From positions 1 to 5,485 of the forward strand of contig CAZMUZ010000175.1 of the NCBI GenBank assembly GCA_964569315.1: 5,485 bases of DNA, in the 5' to 3' direction. Below are positions 1 through 4,511 of this stretch, piece by piece. The position numbers and the translations under genes were made by a program. How positions within the stretch are numbered: the stretch's first letter is position 1; every line of letters begins with the position of its first letter. The DNA is from CADEFF01 sp964569315 (GTDB taxonomy: Bacteria > Pseudomonadota > Alphaproteobacteria > Dongiales > Dongiaceae). The notes beneath the pieces were generated by a model, which searched no databases, was not told the DNA's origin, and saw nothing but the letters and a program-made list of their open reading frames with translations.

Positions 1-27
1 GACGGCCCGCCCGGCGGCGTCCCGATC

Positions 28-1086
28 CTATTCGGCGCCCTTTATGGCATTCCAAGTGTTGGTATAGACGTCGAGACGGTCCGGCTGTTCCCACATCACC
101 AGGCTGTCGACATAGTCGATGTCGTCCTGGTGCTTCGCCTTGAACTCCTCCGCCGTCATGCACTCCTTTGCCGCGACCGGATTGGCGGCCGAATAGCCGG
201 TCACCGACGAGATGCCGCACTGCCCGCGCGCCGAGGTCGTGAAGTTGATGTATTGGTAGGCACAATCCTGGTTCGGGCTGCCCTTCACGATCATCCAGTT
301 GTCCGCCCAGCCGTCGGCCTTCTCCTTGGGCAGGAACTCCTTCACCGGGATGCCTTGCTTTTGCAGCTCGGCGACTTGATAGCCGCCCCAGGTGTTGGAG
401 ATCCAGACCTCGCCGGAAGCGTAGAGATTGATGAGCTCGCCGGCCGTGCTCCAGTATTTCCGCAACAGCCGCTTCTCCTCGATCAGCTTCTGCTTCACCG
501 CTTCGAGCTGCTCGTCCGTGAGGCTGTAGACATTGTCGTAGCCGAGCAGGCGCGCCGTGTTGAAGATGGCGCTCTTGTCGTCCCAGAGGGCGATCTTGCC
601 CTTGTACCGCTCGTCCCAGAGCGCGGCATAGGAGTCCGGCTCCTCCGTGATCTTGTCGGTGCGGTACATGAGCGGGATGGAGCCCCAGGTCAGCGGCACG
701 CCATAGACCTGGCCGTCGCGATTGATACCCTTGGCGGTGCGGAACAGCTCGTAGATGTCGTTCCAGTGCTCGATCTTGGACATGTCGAGCGGCTCGACGA
801 GGCTGGCCGCGACCAGCACGCCGGTCGTGTCCGCCGACACCGAGACGATGTCGTAGACCCCGCCGCCGGATGCGAGCTTCGGCGCGAAATCGTCGTTGGA
901 TCCGACATAGGTGGCGGTCACCTTGCAGCCGGTGGCGGATTCGAATTCCTTGACGAAGCTGTCGTCGGCGTAGCCCTCCCAGCCCAGAAAATTGAGCTCG
1001 CCTGCGGTGGCGCTCACCCCGCCGGCCACCACAATGGCGAGCCCGACAATCGAGCCGTAAAGCCAGCCTGCCGTTCTTCTTTTCAT
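28..1086 (-). CDS. Periplasmic substrate-binding protein of a polyamine-type ABC transporter (PotD/PotF-like)
   Basis: The product should capture a small cationic solute, probably a polyamine, in the periplasm and deliver it to an ABC permease. The 352-residue protein starts with a Sec signal peptide: basic MKRR, a hydrophobic stretch at residues 8-23, and an ATA site giving cleavage after Ala28. PotD-type landmarks follow: GWEGY at 35-39, an ALWDD segment at 166-170, NTWGG at 231-235, WADNW at 260-264 and TGY at 296-298. Mature length matches the family. The ATG at 1086 was chosen over upstream starts because GGGAGGAA sits 4 nt before it and the signal peptide begins there. Four Cys (54, 275, 290, 309) could form disulfides. 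It lies 139 nt downstream of an XRE-cupin regulator on the same strand. Family assignment is firm; the exact ligand is uncertain because two of PotD's four acidic ligand contacts appear changed. Confidence 0.92.
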   Translation of the reverse strand: MKRRTAGWLYGSIVGLAIVVAGGVSATAGELNFLGWEGYADDSFVKEFESATGCKVTATYVGSNDDFAPKLASGGGVYDIVSVSADTTGVLVAASLVEPLDMSKIEHWNDIYELFRTAKGINRDGQVYGVPLTWGSIPLMYRTDKITEEPDSYAALWDERYKGKIALWDDKSAIFNTARLLGYDNVYSLTDEQLEAVKQKLIEEKRLLRKYWSTAGELINLYASGEVWISNTWGGYQVAELQKQGIPVKEFLPKEKADGWADNWMIVKGSPNQDCAYQYINFTTSARGQCGISSVTGYSAANPVAAKECMTAEEFKAKHQDDIDYVDSLVMWEQPDRLDVYTNTWNAIKGAE

Positions 1087-1090
1087 TGTT

Positions 1091-1097
1091 TCCTCCC
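1091..1097 (-). promoter_or_regulatory. Ribosome binding site fixing the binding-protein start
   Basis: On the minus strand the sequence reads GGGAGGAAACA directly before ATG at 1086. This Shine-Dalgarno match decides the start in favour of the signal peptide and against the 67-codon upstream extension, which has no protein-like character. Confidence 0.85.
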
Positions 1098-1101
1098 TGT
1101 G

Positions 1102-1124
1102 CTGAGTGAATGGCTTGAACTCAG
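1102..1124. repeat. Inverted repeat CTGAGT-N11-ACTCAG next to the binding-protein ribosome site
   Basis: Perfect 6-bp arms at 1102-1107 and 1119-1124 flank an 11-nt spacer. The repeat ends 4 nt upstream of the Shine-Dalgarno sequence of the binding-protein gene. It could be an operator for the neighbouring XRE-cupin regulator or a leader hairpin affecting translation. The arms are short enough that chance is possible. Confidence 0.4.
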
Positions 1125-1131
1125 GTGACAT

Positions 1132-1159
1132 GCGGTTCGCCGTCCTTTCGTCGAACCGC
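1132..1159. repeat. Inverted repeat GCGGTTCG-N12-CGAACCGC between regulator and binding-protein genes
   Basis: Perfect 8-bp arms at 1132-1139 and 1152-1159 surround a 12-nt spacer. In minus-strand RNA this folds as a stem with loop ACGAAAGGACGG, 66 nt downstream of the regulator stop. No U-run follows, so it is not a classical intrinsic terminator. It may be an operator, an attenuating or processing hairpin, or a 3'-end stabiliser that sets different levels of regulator and binding protein. Confidence 0.5.
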
Positions 1160-1225
1160 GGATAACCATGGCGAGCGCTCCCGCATCGAGTTCGGACGAA
1201 TTTCGCGATCGACGCACCTCGTTCA

Positions 1226-1846
1226 TCAGTAGCTCGGTGGCGTAATGGCCCAGAGCACGACCGTCTCCGTTCTGCCCGGGTTTCCATAGCGATGCGGCAG
1301 GTTGCTCGGAAATGTGAAGCTGTCTCCTTCGGTCAGGACGAAATGTCTGTTGCCGATCCATAGCTCGAGCTGGCCGGCAACGATCATCCCGCCTTCCTCG
1401 CCGCTATGTGTGTAGGGTCGCTCGCCGCTCATCGACCCGGGCGGAAGCCGGCTGAGCAGCAGCTCCAACTGCCCGTTCAGGTTCGGCGAGAGCAGCTCGT
1501 CGATGGCGCCGCCATCGAACGCGACCTTGCGGCGATGAGACGCGCGGACCACATAGTCGCGCTCTTCCTGCGGCCCCGGCGCGCCATTGGCGAAGAACCA
1601 GCTTATGTTGACGCCGAGCGCCCGGCTGATCTCATAGAGGGCGAGGACGGACGGGTTGGAAATGCTCCGCTCGACCTGGCTGAGAAAGCTTACGGACATG
1701 CCCGCACGATCGGCGAGCTCCGTGAGCGTCAGGCCGCGCGACTTCCGCAGATCCCGGATTTCCTTGCCCACCGCCCGAAGCAAATCGTCGCCGCGGGAAG
1801 CGTCCGCGATCTGGTCCGCCAGCGCGGACGAGCGTGGCCCAGCCAT
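1226..1846 (-). CDS. XRE-family transcription regulator with C-terminal cupin sensor domain
   Basis: This is a cytoplasmic DNA-binding regulator that likely senses a small ligand. Of 206 residues, about 24-80 form an XRE helix-turn-helix (GKEIRDLRKSRGLTLTELA, then SVSFLSQVERS as recognition region, then NPSVLALYEISRALGV). Residues 125-203 form a double-stranded beta-helix cupin. Cupin motif 1 is degenerate: the usual HxH is Y145-T-H147, followed by E151 and G158. Motif 2 is near canonical: G174, P180, H185, N189. The ATG at 1846 was chosen because AGGGGAGGGCGGAA precedes it; a TTG at 1915 would add 23 residues but has no Shine-Dalgarno and overlaps a candidate -35 box. PuuR is the polyamine-linked member of this architecture, and the adjacent binding-protein gene suggests the same kind of role. 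An upstream dyad suggests autoregulation. Family is firm; the regulon is inference. Confidence 0.92.
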   Translation of the reverse strand: MAGPRSSALADQIADASRGDDLLRAVGKEIRDLRKSRGLTLTELADRAGMSVSFLSQVERSISNPSVLALYEISRALGVNISWFFANGAPGPQEERDYVVRASHRRKVAFDGGAIDELLSPNLNGQLELLLSRLPPGSMSGERPYTHSGEEGGMIVAGQLELWIGNRHFVLTEGDSFTFPSNLPHRYGNPGRTETVVLWAITPPSY

Positions 1847-1879
1847 TTCCGCCCTCCCCTGCACGGCTTCTTCTTGATT

Positions 1880-1906
1880 AGTGAAATCATTGGCCGAATT
1901 TTCACT
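1880..1906. promoter_or_regulatory. Operator-like dyad AGTGAAA-N13-TTTCACT upstream of the XRE-cupin gene
   Basis: Perfect 7-bp inverted arms at 1880-1886 and 1900-1906 are separated by 13 nt, centred about 47 nt upstream of the regulator ATG. The dyad falls across the candidate promoter, the usual placement for an autorepressor site. Symmetry and position are seen directly; binding by the XRE-cupin protein is inference. Confidence 0.5.
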
Positions 1907-1915
1907 GAGAGGCAA
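1886..1915 (-). promoter_or_regulatory. Candidate sigma-70-like promoter for the XRE-cupin gene
   Basis: On the minus strand a -35-like TTGCCT (1910-1915) and a -10-like AATGAT (1886-1891) are 18 nt apart, each matching 4 of 6 consensus positions. This would give a leader of about 30-35 nt before ATG 1846 and would let the regulator be transcribed separately from the cyclase gene upstream. The match is modest; its overlap with the dyad is the main support. Confidence 0.35.
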
Positions 1916-1960
1916 GAGCGGAGGCTGCCGGCCGGGAACAGTCGGGATCTCGGCCTTGAG

Positions 1961-3778
1961 CTATCGCGTCGAGACGGCCATCGCCCTCGGGGTCAGGCGT
2001 CTGAACCGCGCCGGCCGGTCGAAGCCGCGCAGCGCGGCGCTTTCCTCAGCAGGCGCGAACGGCGCCAGCAGGGCGCGCACCCCCGGCGCCTCCGCCAACG
2101 CTTCGGAGATCACGATGTCGCCGCCGCGGCTCTGCCCCTGCAACCGCGCCGCGAGATTGACGGTCGATCCGAAATAGTCGAGCCGGTCGTTGAGGGTGAC
2201 GGCAATGCAGGGTCCGACATGCAGCCCGAGCTTGATCACCACCGCCCCCTCGCCCATAGCCGCGTTGAAATCGGCGGCGCGGCGCTGGATCGCGATGGCG
2301 GCGCGGATCGCCGCCGCGGAATCGAAGAAGGCCGCCATGACGGCATCGCCGATGGTCTTGACGATGGCGCCCTCATGCTCGCGGACGATGCCGGCGAGGA
2401 AGGCGAAATGCTCGCGCACGAGGCCGTAGGCGCGCGCGTCGCCCACCCGCTCGTAGAAGGCGGTCGAGCCCTTGAGGTCGGAAAACATCAGCGTGATCTC
2501 GGCGATGCCGACATCGTCGCCCGGCCGCAGCACGTCGCTCGCGAAGAGGTCGCGGAAGGCCTGGATGGTGGTGATGCGATCGGCGGTCAGCACGTCCTTC
2601 AGCCACCGCCGGTCCTCGACGATGAGCGTCGCCTCGCGGCCGGTCCGGTTCGAGAGGGTCACCCGGCCGGCGGGCGCCGGCGCGCCGGCGCGTATCCCAT
2701 CGGCCTCGAGCAGGAATTCGGGGAAGCCGCCTTCCTGCCAGTCGATCGGCAGTTCCGCCCCCGCCTCCAGCGTGCGTAGCCGATAGGCGCCATAGGGAAG
2801 CTCGACCTCGATCGAGCGCGATTGCCCGGGGTCGAGGGTAATATGCAGCTTGATATGCGGCGTCGACATCGGGCCGAAGAGGCAATATTCGCCGCTCGCC
2901 AGCGGCCGCACCGCCGGCGAAGGCCGGAAGCTCGCTTCGACATTGGCCGAGAAATCGCGGTCGTAGTCGATGTTGCAGGTCGGGCAATGGGCGCCGGTCG
3001 GCAACCGGTCGAGCGAGCCCGACCAGGCCTTGGCGACGCGGCAGCGCGGGCAGAGCAGCTCCCAGCGCAGCTCCAGGAGCCCGCTCTTGACCGCTTGCAG
3101 GCAGCATTCGACGGCGTTGCGCGCCGCGACACCCCATTCGCGCGCCAGCTTCAGCGGCCGCAAATGCCAGAGATCGACTTCCTGCGCGGTCATCACATAA
3201 TCCGCGAGCCGCCGCTCGAGCCCGTGGCCGTTGGGCGTCGAGGCGATAGCCTGCAGAATGGTCTCGACCCGCCGGCGGGTCTCGGCGCCGGACGCCGGAG
3301 GCTCGTAGGAAAAGGCGGCGTCGCGATGGCCGGCGGCAAAGTCGGACGCCTCCTTCGCGAGCCTGCCGAACGTCTTGCCCGTATTGCGGAAGAAGCCGCC
3401 GGCGAGGATCAGCTCGCCCAGGAGGTTCCGCGGCTCGACCGCGACGGTATAGGTGCCGCGCGAACCGCCCCCGGCGGGCTCGAGGATGAAGGAGGCGCAG
3501 AGCGACTTGAGCGGCCCGTTGCGGAACTCCCGGCAATGCTCGAACCAGCGGTTATGGATCCAGTTGACCGGCCGCTCGCGCCATTCGATGACCAGCGGCC
3601 CCCGCTTCAGCCGGCCGAGATAGAGCATCCGGCCGTCGGGCTGCAGGGTTTCGACGATCTCGTGTTTCGGGAGCCTGGCGGCCTCGTTGAAGCGGGCCGT
3701 GTCGGCCAGCACCTCCCAGACCGCCTCGACCGGGGCGGCGAAACTCCAGATCCAGCTTTGCTGCCGAAGCTTGCCCAT
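1961..3778 (-). CDS. Class III adenylyl cyclase with N-terminal SRPBCC domain and DUF5939-like zinc-ribbon region
   Basis: Predicted to make cAMP from ATP in the cytoplasm under control of its own sensory domains; no clear transmembrane helix is seen. Of 605 residues, about 5-150 resemble an SRPBCC/START-like ligand pocket (WSFAAPVEAVWEVLAD at 11-26). Residues about 165-390 resemble DUF5939, with C243/C246 and C265/C268 as a zinc-ribbon pair. A linker (FRDLFASDVLRPGDDV) leads to the cyclase domain, about 424-560. Metal Asp434 (FSDLKGS) and Asp478 (KTIGDAV), ATP-selecting Lys474 and Asp534 (DYFGSTVN), and transition-state Asn541 and Arg545 are all present, so one homodimer could form two active sites. 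The Lys/Asp pair predicts ATP rather than GTP. ATG 3778 is preceded by CGGGAGACA and lies just before the first domain; earlier starts at 3808 and 3964 lack Shine-Dalgarno sites. It ends 114 nt before the XRE-cupin gene. Confidence 0.92.
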   Translation of the reverse strand: MGKLRQQSWIWSFAAPVEAVWEVLADTARFNEAARLPKHEIVETLQPDGRMLYLGRLKRGPLVIEWRERPVNWIHNRWFEHCREFRNGPLKSLCASFILEPAGGGSRGTYTVAVEPRNLLGELILAGGFFRNTGKTFGRLAKEASDFAAGHRDAAFSYEPPASGAETRRRVETILQAIASTPNGHGLERRLADYVMTAQEVDLWHLRPLKLAREWGVAARNAVECCLQAVKSGLLELRWELLCPRCRVAKAWSGSLDRLPTGAHCPTCNIDYDRDFSANVEASFRPSPAVRPLASGEYCLFGPMSTPHIKLHITLDPGQSRSIEVELPYGAYRLRTLEAGAELPIDWQEGGFPEFLLEADGIRAGAPAPAGRVTLSNRTGREATLIVEDRRWLKDVLTADRITTIQAFRDLFASDVLRPGDDVGIAEITLMFSDLKGSTAFYERVGDARAYGLVREHFAFLAGIVREHEGAIVKTIGDAVMAAFFDSAAAIRAAIAIQRRAADFNAAMGEGAVVIKLGLHVGPCIAVTLNDRLDYFGSTVNLAARLQGQSRGGDIVISEALAEAPGVRALLAPFAPAEESAALRGFDRPARFRRLTPRAMAVSTR

Positions 3779-3960
3779 TGTCTCCCGATCTCGGTGGAAG
3801 GCGGCCATTTGAGCCGGTCGGCGGGGCACAAGCAATCGAGCGCCGACGGGGTTCACGCCGAATTGCAGGGCTCGCAGCGAACCCCCGCGGGACCGGTCGC
3901 CATCGGCATTCCGCGCATCCGATCCGCGGCAATTGCGGCGAATGCACCGGAGACTTGCGA
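3779..3960. other. GC-rich leader side of the divergent intergenic region
   Basis: This stretch lies upstream of the cyclase gene. The cyclase frame stays open back to 3964, but the added 62 codons (Arg/Gly-rich, no domain) look like GC-driven read-through. No RNA gene or strong hairpin was seen. A weak promoter candidate for the cyclase is given separately. Confidence 0.6.
3807..3835 (-). promoter_or_regulatory. Weak candidate promoter for the cyclase gene
   Basis: On the minus strand TTGCTT (3830-3835) and TCAAAT (3807-3812) are 17 nt apart, matching 3 of 6 and 4 of 6 consensus positions. Transcription would begin near 3800, about 22 nt before ATG 3778, which agrees with that start and excludes the longer ones. 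Chance matches of this quality are common. Confidence 0.25.
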
Positions 3961-4140
3961 ACATGATTTAGAAAGTGTAAGAGCCGCCATTATATTCATG
4001 TTACACAGTAGTGGCGGGAAACATATGGAATATTATTGGATTTATGATTTATGCCATGCAAAATTATCGCCTCACTAATATTACTGCCTTTCGATTATTT
4101 ACCATGCAAATTTGAAATGCATTTGATAGGTTTTCTCTCA
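3961..4140. promoter_or_regulatory. AT-rich control region upstream of the Flp pilin gene
   Basis: By direct count 60 of these 180 bases are G or C (33%), against a clearly GC-rich surround. It holds two copies of CCATGCAAA (4054-4062 and 4102-4110) in similar flanks (GATT, A/T-rich, CCATGCAAA), whose starts are 48 bp apart. A perfect palindrome AAATGCATTT lies at 4115-4124. Inverted arms GTGTAA/TTACAC (3975-3980/4001-4006) and CCGCCA/TGGCGG (3984-3989/4012-4017) interleave. It most likely contains the pilin promoter and regulator sites, but I could not identify a convincing -35/-10 pair. Confidence 0.55.
4054..4110 (+). repeat. Direct repeat CCATGCAAA, two copies 48 bp apart
   Basis: Exact 9-mers at 4054-4062 and 4102-4110 share an upstream GATT plus A/T-rich flank, giving related 17-18 nt units (4046-4062 and 4093-4110). 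ATGCA recurs at 4117-4121 inside the adjacent palindrome. Spacing is about 4.5 helical turns. These could be paired protein-binding sites; AT-rich composition raises the chance of coincidence. Confidence 0.4.
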
Positions 4141-4150
4141 ATCGAGGCCG

Positions 4151-4166
4151 GGCGGCAGGTGCCGCC
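4151..4166 (+). repeat. GC-rich hairpin in the pilin leader
   Basis: GGCGGC (4151-4156) and GCCGCC (4161-4166) form a perfect 6-bp all-GC stem with a 4-nt loop AGGT. It lies 17 nt before the pilin Shine-Dalgarno and directly after the AT-rich region, so it probably falls in the 5' untranslated leader. It may stabilise an abundant pilin mRNA; no U-run follows, so it is not a terminator. Confidence 0.5.
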
Positions 4167-4183
4167 GGATAGGTCACTCAGGT

Positions 4184-4190
4184 AGAGGAG
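4184..4190 (+). promoter_or_regulatory. Strong ribosome binding site of the Flp pilin gene
   Basis: AGAGGAG ends 6 nt before ATG 4197. This near-ideal site supports the start of the short prepilin gene. Confidence 0.85.
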
Positions 4191-4196
4191 ATCGTC

Positions 4197-4373
4197 ATGA
4201 CCGCCATTCGCCAGTTCCTCCGCGACGAAGCCGGCGCGACCGCCATCGAATACGGTCTGATCGCCGCTCTCGTCTCCGTCGCCGCCATCGGTGCGCTGAC
4301 CTCGCTGGGCGGCTCGCTCAGCGGCATCTTCAGCTTCGTCAGCAGCACCATGTCGAGCGCCGTCCCCTCCTAA
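4197..4373 (+). CDS. flp: Flp/Fap-type prepilin (type IVb pilin subunit)
   Basis: This 58-residue precursor is the structural subunit of thin Flp pili assembled by the Tad/Cpa secretion system and used for surface attachment. It starts MTAIRQFLRDEAG, a short basic leader ending in Gly13. Prepilin peptidase should cut between Gly13 and Ala14. The mature 45-residue protein begins ATAIEYGL, giving the hallmark Glu at +5 and Tyr at +6, followed by one hydrophobic helix (about residues 20-38) and a short Ser/Gly-rich tail. Length is typical of the family. The gene stands alone: no cpa/tad gene follows, a terminator closes the transcript, and the next gene converges. The secretion machinery must be elsewhere in the genome. 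The AT-rich upstream region and leader hairpin suggest regulated, possibly high-level expression. Identification is very secure. Confidence 0.95.
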   Translation: MTAIRQFLRDEAGATAIEYGLIAALVSVAAIGALTSLGGSLSGIFSFVSSTMSSAVPS

Positions 4374-4406
4374 GCGGCAGCGGGTCGACAGTCGCTCCCT
4401 GCCCCT

Positions 4407-4452
4407 CGGCTGCGCTCGACCTCTCCCCGGGTCGGGCGCAGTCGCTTTTTTT
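4407..4452 (+). terminator. Intrinsic terminator of the Flp pilin transcript
   Basis: Arms 4407-4421 and 4430-4444 pair as a 15-bp GC-rich stem with two G-U wobbles and an 8-nt loop (TCTCCCCG). After one more base, a run of seven T follows (4446-4452). It lies 33 nt past the pilin stop. There is no T-run in the opposite direction, so it acts on plus-strand transcripts only. It makes the pilin gene monocistronic, assuming a promoter in the upstream AT-rich region. Confidence 0.88.
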
Positions 4453-4511
4453 GGTTCAGGGAAGGCCGCTTCCGCGGGCCGCTCCCGTGCGATCGCGGCG
4501 CGGTCCGCGCT

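Noticed and set aside
1..27. Possible terminator hairpin after the binding-protein stop
   Set aside because: The GC-rich arms pair imperfectly and only 27 nt are visible, so neither a stem nor a U-run can be supported.
130..1128. Long plus-strand open frame opposite the binding-protein gene
   Set aside because: It is the GC-driven shadow of a clear binding-protein gene; its translation is Arg/Leu/Val/Asp-rich with no recognisable motif or ribosome site.
1847..1915. N-terminal extension of the XRE-cupin protein from TTG at 1915
   Set aside because: No Shine-Dalgarno precedes the TTG, the added residues lie outside the HTH domain, and the start would overlap the candidate -35 box. ATG 1846 has a strong ribosome site.
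1406..2779. 457-codon plus-strand open frame across the XRE-cupin gene and the end of the cyclase gene
   Set aside because: It spans two confidently identified genes and the gap between them on the other strand. Its translation is low-complexity Arg/Glu/Ala-rich with no domain.
3779..3964. 62-codon N-terminal extension of the cyclase
   Set aside because: Upstream starts at 3808 and 3964 lack Shine-Dalgarno sites, and the extension is Arg/Gly-rich without a signal peptide or domain.
2822..4078. 418-codon plus-strand open frame opposite the cyclase, running into the AT-rich region
   Set aside because: Antisense shadow of the cyclase; the C-terminal end changes composition abruptly where it leaves the coding region, which a real protein would not do.
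4498..4510. Short palindrome GCGCGGTCCGCGC just past the deacetylase stop as a terminator
   Set aside because: The stem is only 5 bp with a 3-nt loop and no T-run follows on the minus strand. It is common in GC-rich DNA.
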